From an uncultured Pseudomonadales bacterium (GTDB taxonomy: Bacteria; Pseudomonadota; Gammaproteobacteria; Pseudomonadales; Balneatricaceae), in the NCBI GenBank assembly GCA_938084925.1, contig CALKFY010000039.1:1-64000 (forward strand): a stretch of DNA of 64,000 bases. Direction: 5' to 3'. Within the stretch, counting starts at the first letter, position 1. Each line of letters starts with the position of its first letter. The position numbers and the translations under genes were made by a program. Below are positions 20,329-29,601 of this stretch, piece by piece. Under the pieces are notes generated by a model. That model did not search any database and had not been told where the DNA came from. It saw only the letters and a program-made list of their open reading frames with translations.

Positions 20329-21606
20329 TTGCAATCACAAGACAATAATGACAGTAGCCCTAAACAGGCCAAGAGCTCCAACCGACAAGCCAAGAGTAAG
20401 CAAGAAAATTGGAATCTAGAAAACTTTCAAGTTCCAGCAGAAGAAGGCAAGTTACGCTTCCATGATTTGGATTTGCCAGATGAGGTGTTGCAGGGTGTTC
20501 AAGCTCTAGGCTACCAATATTGTAGTCCTATACAGGCACTGACCTTACCTGAGTCTTTGCAAGGTATGGATATTACCGGCAAGGCCCAAACGGGTTCTGG
20601 TAAAACCGCCGCATTTTTGATTTCTATTATTACGGACTTGTTGGACTTTCCTATCGAAGGCCCACGTCGTTTGGGTACCCCTCGTGCCCTGATCGTCGCA
20701 CCTACGCGTGAATTGGTCATGCAAATTGCTAGCGATGCCGATGGTTTAACTCGTTTCTCTGACCTTCAAGTGCGCCAACTTGTTGGCGGTATGGATTTTG
20801 AAGCTCAGCAAAAGCAGCTGCAAAAGAGCCATGTTGATATCATGGTTGCTACACCTGGCCGTCTGTTGGATTTCTGTCGCCGTGGACATGTGAATTTACG
20901 CGAAGTGGAAGTATTGGTATTGGACGAAGCTGATCGCATGCTAAGCATGGGCTTTATCCCTGACGTGCGAGCTATTATCCGTCAAACACCTAAGAAACAA
21001 GATCGCCAGACCTTGCTATTTAGTGCTACTTTCTCTGATCAGATTTTGCGTCTGGCTGAGCAGTGGACCTTTGAGCCAGTACACATTGAAATTGAGTCAG
21101 AAAACTTAGCGGCAGAAACGGTCGAGCAACGATTCTTGTCTGTATCTAGCTATGATAAATACCGTGTCTTGCTCAACAGCTTGAAAAATGGCGATATTGA
21201 ACGCGCCATTGTGTTTGCCAACCGTCGTCACGTGACACGTGAGTTGGCAGAACGCCTGCAACGTGATGGTATTGCCAGCGCTTTGTTGTCTGGTGAAGTG
21301 GCCCAGGCTAAACGTGTAAAAACGCTTGAACGCTTCCGTTCTGGTGAAACCCCTGTCATGGTTGCGACAGACGTTGCTGGGCGTGGTATTCACGTTGATG
21401 GCGTCAGTCATGTGTTTAACTATGATCTACCCGAAGAATTAGAAGACTATGTACACCGTATTGGTCGTACAGGTCGTGCCGGTGCCTCAGGTTTGGCTAT
21501 TAGCTTTGCTTCGGAAGATGATGCTTTCTTGTTACCTGATCTTGAAGCTTTGCTGGGTAAGCCGATTACCTGCGATCCTGTACCTCAGGAATTGTTGGAA
21601 GGGTAG
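20329..21606 (+). CDS. rhlB: DEAD-box RNA helicase, RhlB-like
   Basis: A 425-residue DEAD-box helicase. Motifs in order are the Q-motif ([11 protein letters not shown]), AQTGSGKT (about 86-93), [25 protein letters not shown], then the second domain with [20 protein letters not shown] and [10 protein letters not shown]. The short polar N-terminus and the block ..[16 protein letters not shown].. match RhlB best. RhlB assists RNase E in mRNA decay in the degradosome. It seems to start at TTG 20329, since no better in-frame ATG lies before the Q-motif. gpsA begins two bases after the stop. Confidence 0.87.
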   Translation: MQSQDNNDSSPKQAKSSNRQAKSKQENWNLENFQVPAEEGKLRFHDLDLPDEVLQGVQALGYQYCSPIQALTLPESLQGMDITGKAQTGSGKTAAFLISIITDLLDFPIEGPRRLGTPRALIVAPTRELVMQIASDADGLTRFSDLQVRQLVGGMDFEAQQKQLQKSHVDIMVATPGRLLDFCRRGHVNLREVEVLVLDEADRMLSMGFIPDVRAIIRQTPKKQDRQTLLFSATFSDQILRLAEQWTFEPVHIEIESENLAAETVEQRFLSVSSYDKYRVLLNSLKNGDIERAIVFANRRHVTRELAERLQRDGIASALLSGEVAQAKRVKTLERFRSGETPVMVATDVAGRGIHVDGVSHVFNYDLPEELEDYVHRIGRTGRAGASGLAISFASEDDAFLLPDLEALLGKPITCDPVPQELLEG

Positions 21607-21607
21607 T

Positions 21608-22630
21608 ATGACTATGCAACATAATGTACTGGTGATTGGTGGTGGTAGCTTTGGTACCGTTTTGGCTGATATCGTTGCAACCAATGGTCACTCTAGTTGC
21701 CTATGGCTACGCGATGATGAGCAAGCCAATAAGATTCGAGAAACCCGTATTAATGAGCGTTATCTGCCTGGTTATGAACTGCATGAGAACTTGCAGATCA
21801 GTACCGATTTAAAGGCTGCTATCGCCGCTGCTGATACGATTTTTTTCTCTGTGCCTAGTAAGGTGTTTCGTGATGTATTGGATCAGATGCGTGATTATGT
21901 ACGTCCTGAGCAGTATTTGATTACTACTACCAAGGGCATAGAGCCGGAGCATTTCTTGCTCATGAGCCAAGTCTTGGAAGTTTATTTTCCGGTCAATCGT
22001 ATCGGTGTTATTTCTGGGCCAAACTTGGCTAAAGAAATTGCCGCACGTCACTTAGCTGGCACCGTCATAGCCAGTGATGACGAAGACTTGCGTGAGCATA
22101 CGCAAGAGTTACTACAGTGTTCTTTTTTCCGCGTATACGCTAGCAATGACCGCTATGGTGTTGAGCTAGGTGGCGCCTTGAAAAATATTTATGCCATCGC
22201 AGCCGGTCTTAGCGCGGCCATGGACATGGGTGAGAATACGCGCAGTATGCTAATGACTCGTAGTTTGGCAGAAATGAGCCGCTTAGCTGTGCAGATGGGC
22301 GCTAACCCGTTAACCTTCCTAGGCTTATCGGGTGTTGGTGACTTGATAGTAACCTGTAATTCGCCTTTGAGCCGTAACTTCCGTGTGGGCTTTGCCTTGG
22401 GACAGGGTAAATCTCTGGACGAGGCCGTAGCAGAGCTTGGTGAAGTAGCAGAAGGTGTAAATACTTTAGCGTTGGTCAAGCAGCAGTCTGACAAGCTAGA
22501 AGTCAGTATGCCCTTGGTGGATGCGCTTTATGCCTTAGTATTTGAAGGTGCCGATGCTTCTGGTATGGCCGCTTCCTTAATGGGGCGGGATCAAAACTCT
22601 GATGTAGAGTTTATTCTGCAGCGTAGCTAA
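21608..22630 (+). CDS. gpsA: Glycerol-3-phosphate dehydrogenase [NAD(P)+]
   Basis: Reduces dihydroxyacetone phosphate to sn-glycerol-3-phosphate for phospholipid synthesis. The 340-residue product opens with the Rossmann motif VLVIGGGSFGTVLAD, then TTKGIE, ISGPNLAKEIA and the catalytic-Lys block LGGALKNIYAIAAG (about 189-202), and ends with the C-terminal helical domain. The frame is open further upstream into rhlB, but that part is not GpsA-like. ATG 21608, directly after the rhlB stop, gives the normal length; ATG 21614 is an alternative. In Pseudomonas a DUF4389 gene and sixA likewise follow gpsA. Confidence 0.96.
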   Translation: MTMQHNVLVIGGGSFGTVLADIVATNGHSSCLWLRDDEQANKIRETRINERYLPGYELHENLQISTDLKAAIAAADTIFFSVPSKVFRDVLDQMRDYVRPEQYLITTTKGIEPEHFLLMSQVLEVYFPVNRIGVISGPNLAKEIAARHLAGTVIASDDEDLREHTQELLQCSFFRVYASNDRYGVELGGALKNIYAIAAGLSAAMDMGENTRSMLMTRSLAEMSRLAVQMGANPLTFLGLSGVGDLIVTCNSPLSRNFRVGFALGQGKSLDEAVAELGEVAEGVNTLALVKQQSDKLEVSMPLVDALYALVFEGADASGMAASLMGRDQNSDVEFILQRS

Positions 22631-22632
22631 AC

Positions 22633-22667
22633 TGAGACCTTTGCCGCTGACTCGTGCAAAGGTCTCA
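22633..22667. repeat. Hairpin after gpsA
   Basis: A perfect 12-bp stem (TGAGACCTTTGC / GCAAAGGTCTCA) encloses an 11-base loop directly after the gpsA stop. No T-tract follows, so it is more likely an mRNA-stabilising hairpin or a weak terminator than a classical rho-independent one. Confidence 0.7.
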
Positions 22668-22749
22668 ATCTAAATCTATCTACTTAAGCTTGCCTGCATA
22701 CTAGTTAAGGCCTATGCTTAAAGTATATTAATTGACTGGAAGTTTCCTT

Positions 22750-23046
22750 ATGCAAGCTTTGATTAATAACCTTACCTCCGAAGCTTTTTGGTTGCGTTTG
22801 GCGTTTATGCTGCTGTTCGTGATTGTGGCTGAAATTGCTGTCCCAATTATGATGTTGTTAGTTGTGGTGCAGTTTGTTTACCGCTTATTTACTGGTAAGT
22901 TACAAGCTGATATGTATCGTTTTAGCAGTAGCTTGGCTCAATTTATTTATCAAACCTATCAGTTTCTTATCTATGAAACCGAAGATAAGCCATTTCCGTT
23001 TAATGATTGGCCAACCGCTAAGAGCGTGCCTGACGAAGAATACTAG
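22750..23046 (+). CDS. DUF4389 family membrane protein
   Basis: A 98-residue inner-membrane protein with two hydrophobic segments (about 11-33 and, less strongly, 38-50). A C-terminal signature EDKPFPFNDWP that I associate with DUF4389 follows. Function is unknown. In relatives it sits between gpsA and sixA, exactly as here. I chose ATG 22750, with GGAAG eight bases upstream, over an in-frame TTG at 22732. sixA starts nine bases after its stop. Confidence 0.88.
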   Translation: MQALINNLTSEAFWLRLAFMLLFVIVAEIAVPIMMLLVVVQFVYRLFTGKLQADMYRFSSSLAQFIYQTYQFLIYETEDKPFPFNDWPTAKSVPDEEY

Positions 23047-23055
23047 GAACCAGAT

Positions 23056-23520
23056 ATGCGCTTACTGCTAATGCGTCACGGTGATGCCAGTTGGCAAGCA
23101 CCGAGTGACAGTCAAAGGCCCTTGTCTGATTTAGGACAATTACAAGTACAGCAACAAGCCCAGGCCGCCACTATTGATTGGCATGGCTATGAGCAGTTGT
23201 TTGCAAGTCCTTATTTACGTACTCAGCAGACTTCACAGATATTACAACAAACCCTACACACCACTTGGCCCCAAGTCAGTACTCACCTAGTAACGCCCGG
23301 CGGTGACCCTGGTGCTGTACAAGAGTTTCTACTTAACCAAGCTCAAGTCGATACGGTGGTAGTTACTCATCAACCATTGGTTAGCTGTTTGGTTGGCTAT
23401 TTCTGTTACGGTGATATCTACGCTGGCGAACCCATGATGCCGGCTTCTGTGGCGGTGCTTTCTGGCGATGTATTTGCTCAGGGGTGTATGCAATTGGAGA
23501 CCCTGCTTCATGCCCAATAA
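23056..23520 (+). CDS. sixA: Phosphohistidine phosphatase SixA
   Basis: A 154-residue small histidine-phosphatase-superfamily member. The catalytic RHG motif is in RLLLMRHGDASW (His8), with ASPYLRTQQTS (about 55-65) carrying the second Arg and VVTHQPLVSCL (about 97-107) the second catalytic His. E. coli SixA dephosphorylates phosphohistidine on ArcB and on the nitrogen-PTS protein NPr; the partner here is unknown. It has a good AGGA ribosome site and overlaps the next gene by 11 bases. Confidence 0.93.
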   Translation: MRLLLMRHGDASWQAPSDSQRPLSDLGQLQVQQQAQAATIDWHGYEQLFASPYLRTQQTSQILQQTLHTTWPQVSTHLVTPGGDPGAVQEFLLNQAQVDTVVVTHQPLVSCLVGYFCYGDIYAGEPMMPASVAVLSGDVFAQGCMQLETLLHAQ

Positions 23521-24433
23521 GCCGGTATGGCAAACCCAGTGCTGGCAAGAGATTGTTCAAGGGCAACTGAGTTATCAATACTGTGAGTTTGGTGAACAAT
23601 CCAAACACGCTACGGATGGGCAGCCAATTACCGTTATTGCGATGCATGGTTGGTTAGACAATAGCGCTAGCTTCACGCCCATGCTAGAGCACCTCATGCA
23701 ACAGTCATCGACACCGAGTATGCAGGTCTATGCTTTGGACTTTGCCGGGCACGGGCACAGCTTTCATCGTCCACAGGGTGTGTTCTACACTATCTGGGAC
23801 TATGCTATTGATGTGGTACAGTTCATTAAAGCCAAAGGCTTAACTAAGGTGGTATTGCTGGGGCATTCCATGGGTGCTTGTGTAGCACCTTTGGTGGCAA
23901 GCATGTTGCCTAATGAGGTGCAAGGAATCTGTGCTATTGAAGCCTTGGGGCCAGTAACAACAGATATCCAAGAAACACCGCGTCAGTTACAAAAAGCCAT
24001 TGTACGGCAAACTCAGCAACAGCAGCGATCTAGCAAGATATTTACCTCACCTAAGGCTGCATTAGCGGCGCGCTTAGGGTCCAAAATGAGCTTGCAAGAA
24101 CACGCCGCAAGGTTGCTAGTGGAGCGTAATCTTGCCCCTGTAGATGATGGCTATGCTTGGCGCTCAGATCGTCGGGTCACCTTGCCGTCACCTATGCGCT
24201 TTAGTGAAGATCAAGTCGGTGCTGTGCTGGCTAATCTACAAATGCCAGTAGTGCTGGTAGTGGGTAATGACCTACAAACTAGTGCCAAGCTAGCCAAGCG
24301 GGCAGCTCTGGTAAGTCAGTTACAGTGGCTGCGTCTCGATGGTGATCACCATCTACATATGGAAAATCAAGTATCAGTTTGTGCTCAAGCCCTTGTGGAA
24401 CTGAGTGCTAAATGTATCAACAAGGAAGCTTAG
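23510..24433 (+). CDS. Alpha/beta hydrolase
   Basis: A 307-residue alpha/beta-fold hydrolase. AMHGWLDNSASF provides the oxyanion-hole HG region, the nucleophile elbow is LLGHSMGACVAP (Ser about 121), and HHLHME near the C-terminus (about 285) holds the likely catalytic His. This looks like the MhpC/epoxide-hydrolase-like group, substrate unknown. ATG 23510 is chosen because GGAGA lies nine bases upstream; an in-frame ATG at 23468 lies further inside sixA. The stop is followed within two bases by the patatin gene start. Confidence 0.88.
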   Translation: MPNKPVWQTQCWQEIVQGQLSYQYCEFGEQSKHATDGQPITVIAMHGWLDNSASFTPMLEHLMQQSSTPSMQVYALDFAGHGHSFHRPQGVFYTIWDYAIDVVQFIKAKGLTKVVLLGHSMGACVAPLVASMLPNEVQGICAIEALGPVTTDIQETPRQLQKAIVRQTQQQQRSSKIFTSPKAALAARLGSKMSLQEHAARLLVERNLAPVDDGYAWRSDRRVTLPSPMRFSEDQVGAVLANLQMPVVLVVGNDLQTSAKLAKRAALVSQLQWLRLDGDHHLHMENQVSVCAQALVELSAKCINKEA

Positions 24434-24434
24434 T

Positions 24435-25298
24435 ATGCCCACGGTTGCACTCGTATTAGGAAGTGGTGGCGCTCGGGGTAATGCCCATATTGGTGTTATT
24501 CAGGTACTAAAAGAGCAAGGTTTTGACATAGTTAGTATTTCTGGCTGCTCAATGGGAGCAGCAGTCGGAGGTATGTATGCGGCTGGTAAATTAGATGAGT
24601 TCACGGCATGGGTGAGCAGCTTATCGCGCTTAGATGTACTGCGTTTGGTAGATATGTCCCTGTTGTCCATGGGCATTATTCGTGGCGAAAAAGTATTTAC
24701 TAAGCTACAAGAAATTGTTGGGGAAGCTTGTATAGAAAAACTACCAGTGCGTTTTACCGCGGTGGCGACGGATCTAGTGAAACAACAAGAGGTATGGTTT
24801 CAAAGTGGTCCTTTAATGGAGGCTATACGTGCAAGTGTCGCTGTCCCTGGCTTGATTATGCCAGTGCGTGAAGAACATCGTTTTTTAGTAGATGGCGGTT
24901 TGCTTAATCCTGTGCCTATTAGCCCAACGGTGGCCGATCAGGCTGACTTGATCATTGCTGTCAATCTCAATGCCCAGTTACAGCATCGGCGTAGTGTACA
25001 ACGTCCTGATTTAAATAGGGATGGCACCAATGATGAATGGCTTATGCCAGATGCTATGGCCGGTTCAGGCTTGGTTAGTAACCATATGAAATGGAACAAG
25101 GTGGATATGCTGGATCGCTGCTTTGAAACCATGCAGGCAACCTTGGCTAAATATAAGAGTGCGGGTTACGAGCCGGATGTGGAAATTAAGATAGACAGCC
25201 GCTCTTGTGGGTCGCAAGAATTCTTTAGAGCCAAAGAAATGATTGAATTGGGCAGAGCCGCAACCTTACAAGCTTTGCAGTTTGAGCATTTAGTTTAA
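24435..25298 (+). CDS. Patatin-like phospholipase (RssA-like)
   Basis: A 287-residue patatin-fold lipase of the RssA/YchK type. It starts with the oxyanion loop VALVLGSGGARGNAHIG, then the nucleophile motif GCSMGAA (Ser about 39), and the catalytic Asp in the DGGLLNPVP block (about 156-164). Such proteins hydrolyse membrane phospholipids; the physiological substrate is unknown. ATG 24435 follows AAGGAAG and gives the canonical N-terminus. It is the last gene of the rhlB-gpsA-sixA run and ends at palindrome C. Confidence 0.9.
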   Translation: MPTVALVLGSGGARGNAHIGVIQVLKEQGFDIVSISGCSMGAAVGGMYAAGKLDEFTAWVSSLSRLDVLRLVDMSLLSMGIIRGEKVFTKLQEIVGEACIEKLPVRFTAVATDLVKQQEVWFQSGPLMEAIRASVAVPGLIMPVREEHRFLVDGGLLNPVPISPTVADQADLIIAVNLNAQLQHRRSVQRPDLNRDGTNDEWLMPDAMAGSGLVSNHMKWNKVDMLDRCFETMQATLAKYKSAGYEPDVEIKIDSRSCGSQEFFRAKEMIELGRAATLQALQFEHLV

Positions 25299-25304
25299 CA
25301 ATGG

Positions 25305-25346
25305 TTGGGGTCAGGGCACGGGGGCAGACCTTAGTTCTGACCCCAA
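25305..25346. repeat. GGGGTCAG/CTGACCCC inverted repeat (copy C)
   Basis: Ten-base perfect arms TTGGGGTCAG (25305-25314) and CTGACCCCAA (25337-25346) enclose a 22-base centre that no longer pairs well. It lies between the convergent patatin and folE genes, in the same setting as copies B and D, and is probably a decayed copy. The AAAAAA after the right arm is a T-tract on the minus strand only by distance, so terminator function is uncertain. Confidence 0.82.
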
Positions 25347-25357
25347 AAAATCACCAA

Positions 25358-25900
25358 TTAAGAAGTAATTAGGGTCAAAAACTCAGAACGAGTACGGGCG
25401 TCTTCACGCATCTTACCTAGCAATACGGAAGTTTTCATATTGGCGTTTTGCTTCTGTACGCCACGCATCATCATGCACATGTGTTGTGCTTCAATGACCA
25501 CACCAACACCCTTGGCATCGGTCACTTCCATAATAGTGTCAGCAATCTGCTTGGTCATGTTTTCTTGAATTTGTAGACGACGAGCAAACATATCAACGAT
25601 GCGCGCCACCTTAGACAAACCCAATACCTTGCCAGACGGCAAGTAAGCCACGTGACACTTACCGATAAATGGTAACAAGTGATGTTCACATAGAGAATAA
25701 AGTTCGATGTCTTTAACAATGACCATTTCTTCGTTATCAGAAGGGAATAGGGCGCCGTTAATTACCGTATCAAGGTCTTTTTCATAACCATTGTTGAGGA
25801 ATTGAAAGGCTTTAGCGGCACGCTTAGGGGTGTCTTTTAGGCCTGGGCGGTCTAGATCTTCACCGATAGCTTCGATGATTTTTGCAAATGCTTGTTCCAT
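25358..25900 (-). CDS. folE: GTP cyclohydrolase I
   Basis: Converts GTP to 7,8-dihydroneopterin triphosphate, the first step of folate synthesis and an entry point to queuosine precursors. The 180-residue product has the zinc ligands in [20 protein letters not shown] (about 66-85), the [17 protein letters not shown] helix, and a later Cys in the [11 protein letters not shown] block (about 136-146). I chose the ATG at 25900 ([13 protein letters not shown]), preceded by AGGA, over an upstream in-frame ATG at 25927. It converges on the patatin gene. Confidence 0.95.
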   Translation of the reverse strand: MEQAFAKIIEAIGEDLDRPGLKDTPKRAAKAFQFLNNGYEKDLDTVINGALFPSDNEEMVIVKDIELYSLCEHHLLPFIGKCHVAYLPSGKVLGLSKVARIVDMFARRLQIQENMTKQIADTIMEVTDAKGVGVVIEAQHMCMMMRGVQKQNANMKTSVLLGKMREDARTRSEFLTLITS

Positions 25901-26014
25901 GATATTTCCTGAAAATGGTTTCCTCAAAAACAGGCCCGCACCTTACTGTAACTGGCGTCAAAGGTAAAGGTCAGCAGCTTGTATTTGACCATTATACACA
26001 ATCAGATGTCGGAT

Positions 26015-26587
26015 TTAGGTGCTGCTTTTTTGCTTCTTTAGTAATACATACACTGCACCGGTACCTCCATCACGAGGCTGAGCAGAACAAAATGCTAGAA
26101 CTTCATCGACTTGTTGCAACCAGTGATTAACATGAGACTTGATTAAAGCTGTGCCTGTGTCCTGTAAATCGCCCTTATCATCACGGTAACCGGTACCTGC
26201 TTTGCCGTGCACGATCAATACACAACGATCGTTATGTTTTTGAGCTTCACGTAGGGCCCGCCATACTAAATCACGAGCACGGTCTATGTCGTACCCATGT
26301 AGATCAATGGTGATGCTAGGGCGTAGGTGGCCATGGTTGAGACGCCTGAGACTGGCTTTATCCAAGCCGGGGCGGGAATAGGTGAGGTTCTGTTCGGAAC
26401 CTAACAGGTCAAAGCCCTCGTCGCCCAATGCAGCAAGAGATTGGGGTTTGGCAATAGCTGCTTCGCGACGTGACGCCAAGCTATCGGCGTCAACAGAGCT
26501 TTTGGCGTTGCTATGCTTGCGCCCAGTCTGTTTTAAGGGTTTAACTTCCGCGCCAACAAGGGCACTGAAATCATCATTGGTAGACAT
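26015..26587 (-). CDS. Smr-domain protein
   Basis: A 190-residue protein with a C-terminal Smr domain (about residues 88-180). It has the LDLH-type start ITIDLHGYDIDRARD and the GxG block LIVHGKAGTG, followed by HVNHWLQQ and GGTGAVYVLL. Smr domains are structure-specific or RNA endonucleases: SmrA and SmrB in E. coli, SmrB cutting mRNA between collided ribosomes. The N-terminal 80 residues are polar and variable. SmrA and SmrB cannot be separated here by eye. Beside prmB, as in several gammaproteobacteria. Confidence 0.9.
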   Translation of the reverse strand: MSTNDDFSALVGAEVKPLKQTGRKHSNAKSSVDADSLASRREAAIAKPQSLAALGDEGFDLLGSEQNLTYSRPGLDKASLRRLNHGHLRPSITIDLHGYDIDRARDLVWRALREAQKHNDRCVLIVHGKAGTGYRDDKGDLQDTGTALIKSHVNHWLQQVDEVLAFCSAQPRDGGTGAVYVLLKKQKSST

Positions 26588-26689
26588 GTTTGAAAGGTCT
26601 AACTATTAAGTGTAATAGGTCATGGGCTAATGGTATCCAGACATCGCATAGCTTACAATAGCCGCCTCTGAAAGAAGGTGATATTAAAT

Positions 26690-27598
26690 ATGGCACTAAC
26701 CATAGAACAAGCGATTAAAACCACGGAACAAGCATTGCTAGAGTCCGAAGTATATTTTGGCCACGGTACCGATAATGCGTGGGATGAAGCCGTGTTTTTG
26801 ACTCTCGGCGCCTGCGGTTTATCGTTGGATAGTAGTACGGATGTGCTTGGCCAAGTGCTCACAGAAGAACAAAATCAGCAATTGTTGCAATGGATAATCC
26901 AGCGCGTAGATAAACGCTTACCATTAGCCTATTTGTTGGGTTACACCTGGTTTGCTGGCGTGCAAATTGGGGTGGCTGAAGATGTGATTATTCCGCGTTC
27001 ACCTATCGCTGAGTTTATTGTTGGTGGCTTTTCACCATTTTTGCAGACGCAACCTAAACGCGCTCTAGATCTGTGTTGTGGTAGTGGCTGTATTGGTATT
27101 GCTATGGCCTTACAAATGGATATTCCACAAGTGGATATGGTGGATATTTCGCCTGCAGCTATTGCTTTGGCAGAGCAGAATATTGCTGCTTATGAGTTGC
27201 ATGACAAGGTGCGGGTTTACGACTCTAGCTTGTATGCAGGCCTGCCCGCCGGGCAGCGTTATGAATTGATCGTAAGTAATCCTCCCTATGTGAATGCCGA
27301 AGACTTTGCCAGCATGCCTAAGGAATTTGAGCACGAGCCAGAAATGGCATTGGTGTCTGGCGCCGATGGTTTGGATTTAACGGCGACTATTTTGGCGGAA
27401 GCCGCCGACTGGCTGACTGACGATGGTTTGCTGGTAGTTGAAGTCGGTAACAGTGAGGTGGCCCTGCAAGAGCAGCTGCCCAATGTACCTTTTATGTGGC
27501 TTGAATTGGCTAACGGTGGCAATGGTGTTTTTTGCTTAACCGCCGTCGAGTGTCAACAATGGCAACAAACCTTTATTGAATGGCGTAGTCAACGCTAG
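26690..27598 (+). CDS. prmB: 50S ribosomal protein L3 N5-glutamine methyltransferase
   Basis: Methylates a glutamine of ribosomal protein L3 using S-adenosylmethionine. The 302-residue product has an N-terminal helical domain, the SAM motif ALDLCCGSGCIGIAMA (about 124-139) and the catalytic NPPY motif in IVSNPPYVNAEDF (about 194-206). The L3-type N-terminus separates it from PrmC, which acts on release factors. The ATG at 26690 is preferred to an in-frame GTG at 26678 that lies inside the ribosome site. aroC follows, the same neighbour order as in E. coli. Confidence 0.93.
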   Translation: MALTIEQAIKTTEQALLESEVYFGHGTDNAWDEAVFLTLGACGLSLDSSTDVLGQVLTEEQNQQLLQWIIQRVDKRLPLAYLLGYTWFAGVQIGVAEDVIIPRSPIAEFIVGGFSPFLQTQPKRALDLCCGSGCIGIAMALQMDIPQVDMVDISPAAIALAEQNIAAYELHDKVRVYDSSLYAGLPAGQRYELIVSNPPYVNAEDFASMPKEFEHEPEMALVSGADGLDLTATILAEAADWLTDDGLLVVEVGNSEVALQEQLPNVPFMWLELANGGNGVFCLTAVECQQWQQTFIEWRSQR

Positions 27599-27672
27599 TT
27601 TTACGCTAGTTCACTACGCTAGGTTACGTTATAATTCAGTTAATCTTTTAGCATGTAATTTTAGGAACTACT

Positions 27673-28755
27673 ATGGCCGGTAATACCTTCGGCAAATTGT
27701 TTACAGTTACCACCTTTGGTGAAAGTCACGGCCCAGCTCTTGGCGCTATCGTTGATGGTTGTCCCGCAGGTATCCCTTTGACTGAGGAAGACTTGCAGGT
27801 TGATTTGGATCGTCGCAAGCCAGGTACGTCTCGCCACACCACGCAGCGCCGTGAAGCGGATGAAGTAAAGATCATGTCTGGTGTGTTTGAAGGTGTAACT
27901 ACCGGCACACCAATTGGTTTGTTGATCGAAAATACCGACCAGCGCTCCAAAGACTACGGTAATATCAAAGACCAGTTCCGGCCAGCCCATGCTGATTACA
28001 CTTATATGCATAAGTATGGCATTCGTGATTATCGCGGTGGTGGTCGTTCCTCGGCTCGTGAAACGGCCATGCGTGTCGCTGCCGGTGCTGTGGCAAAGAA
28101 GTTTTTGGCCACTCAAGGTATACAGATCTTTGGTTACTTGTCTCAGCTAGGCCCGATTAAGCTTGCCTGCCCAGAACCTAGCACTATTAACGACAATGCT
28201 TTCTTTTGTGGTGAACCAAGTAAGGTTACGGAGCTAGAAAACTTTATGGATGCCTTGCGTAAGTCGGGTGATTCCATTGGTGCTGCTGTCACCGTTGTTG
28301 CTAAGGGCGTAGCACCAGGCCTTGGTGAACCTATTTTTGATAGACTGGACGCCGAGTTGGCTCACGGCCTAATGAGCATTAACGCGGTGAAGGGTGTTGA
28401 AGTGGGTGACGGTTTTGATTCTGTTGAGCAACGCGGTACCGAACACCGCGATGAGATGACCCCAGAAGGCTTCTTGTCTAACCATGCCGGCGGCATTTTG
28501 GGCGGTATTAGCAGTGGACAAGACATCGTTACTCGTATTGCCCTCAAGCCGACCTCGAGTTTGCACCTGCCAGGCAAGTCAATAGATATTCATGGCAACC
28601 CAGTGGAGGTGGTGACCAAGGGCCGTCACGACCCTTGCGTAGGTATTCGCGCCACGCCTATTGCAGAGGCGATGGTCGCTTTAACTATAATGGACCACTT
28701 TTTGCGTCAGCGCGGCCAACATGGTTGCCAGGCCCATGATGTTCCAACTATATAG
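27673..28755 (+). CDS. aroC: Chorismate synthase
   Basis: Last step of the shikimate pathway: 5-enolpyruvylshikimate-3-phosphate to chorismate, needing reduced FMN. The 360-residue product carries the family signatures [18 protein letters not shown] (about 17-34), the RHT region [24 protein letters not shown] (about 119-131) and, near the C-terminus, [17 protein letters not shown]. It is preceded by a 75-base gap after prmB with its own ribosome site. Only 19 bases separate it from tupA, so the tungstate transporter genes may be read through from the aroC promoter. Confidence 0.97.
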   Translation: MAGNTFGKLFTVTTFGESHGPALGAIVDGCPAGIPLTEEDLQVDLDRRKPGTSRHTTQRREADEVKIMSGVFEGVTTGTPIGLLIENTDQRSKDYGNIKDQFRPAHADYTYMHKYGIRDYRGGGRSSARETAMRVAAGAVAKKFLATQGIQIFGYLSQLGPIKLACPEPSTINDNAFFCGEPSKVTELENFMDALRKSGDSIGAAVTVVAKGVAPGLGEPIFDRLDAELAHGLMSINAVKGVEVGDGFDSVEQRGTEHRDEMTPEGFLSNHAGGILGGISSGQDIVTRIALKPTSSLHLPGKSIDIHGNPVEVVTKGRHDPCVGIRATPIAEAMVALTIMDHFLRQRGQHGCQAHDVPTI

Positions 28756-28774
28756 TTAAGAGAATTGAAGTCCT

Positions 28775-29581
28775 ATGAAAAAATGGTTATGGCTGGCAAG
28801 CCTTGTCGTGGGGAGCTTTAGCGTTGGCTCGGCTGGTGCGAACACGGAAAGTATTCGTCTAGCGACCACTACCAGCACATATAATTCTGGCCTCCTGGAT
28901 TATTTGCTAGCTAAGTACCAACCTGTTGCTGACATTGAGGTACAGGTCATTGCTGTCGGTACCGGAAAGGCCTTGCGCATGGGTCAAAATGGCGATGTGG
29001 ATCTGGTTATGACTCATGCACCGGGTGCCGAGGCTGAGTTTGTGGCTGCAGGCTATGGTGTAGAGCCCTTGAGCGTGATGTACAACGACTTCATTATGGT
29101 AGGGCCTCCTAGCGACCCAGCACGCTTGAGAGACTTGCACAAGGTTAGCGAGGGTTTACAAACTATTGCCAATGCTAAGCAGCGTTTCTTGTCTCGTGGC
29201 GATGATTCGGGTACCCATAAGAAAGAACTACAATTGTGGCAAAGTATTGCAGCCAATCCTGGTTTTTCCGGCTACCTGGAAGCTGGGCGTGGTATGGGGC
29301 ATACTCTGCAAATGGCATCTGAATTGCAGGGTTATACCTTAACTGATCGCGGCACCTGGTTGTCCATGAAAGATAAGCTAGACCTCAGTGTCGTACTGCA
29401 ATCTGATCCACGCTTACTGAACCCCTACCAAGTTATTTTGATTAATCCTCAGCGTCATGCTCATGTGAAAGTTGATTTGGCACGACACTTCCAGCAATGG
29501 CTGGTAGGGAAGTCAGGCCAGGCTGCCATTGGCAGTTTTAGAATTAATAATGAAATTCTTTTTGTGCCATCTGCCGATTAA
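28775..29581 (+). CDS. tupA: Tungstate ABC transporter, substrate-binding protein
   Basis: A periplasmic binding protein, 268 residues, with a cleavable signal peptide (about 1-22, ending SAGA). The mature N-terminus IRLATTTSTYNSGLLDYLL carries the TTTS motif that binds the oxyanion in the TupA family. Further family blocks are DLVMTHAPGAE and SRGDDSGTHKKE (about 142-153). It captures tungstate for delivery to TupB; molybdate or another oxyanion cannot be excluded by sequence alone. It precedes the permease and ATPase genes in order. The window has one molybdoenzyme, MsrP, at 61600. Confidence 0.92.
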   Translation: MKKWLWLASLVVGSFSVGSAGANTESIRLATTTSTYNSGLLDYLLAKYQPVADIEVQVIAVGTGKALRMGQNGDVDLVMTHAPGAEAEFVAAGYGVEPLSVMYNDFIMVGPPSDPARLRDLHKVSEGLQTIANAKQRFLSRGDDSGTHKKELQLWQSIAANPGFSGYLEAGRGMGHTLQMASELQGYTLTDRGTWLSMKDKLDLSVVLQSDPRLLNPYQVILINPQRHAHVKVDLARHFQQWLVGKSGQAAIGSFRINNEILFVPSAD

Positions 29582-29601
29582 ACGGATAAAGTGAGAGACT
29601 T

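Noticed and set aside
27661..28116. 151-codon minus-strand frame opposite aroC
   Set aside because: Antisense to conserved chorismate synthase motifs; composition is not protein-like.
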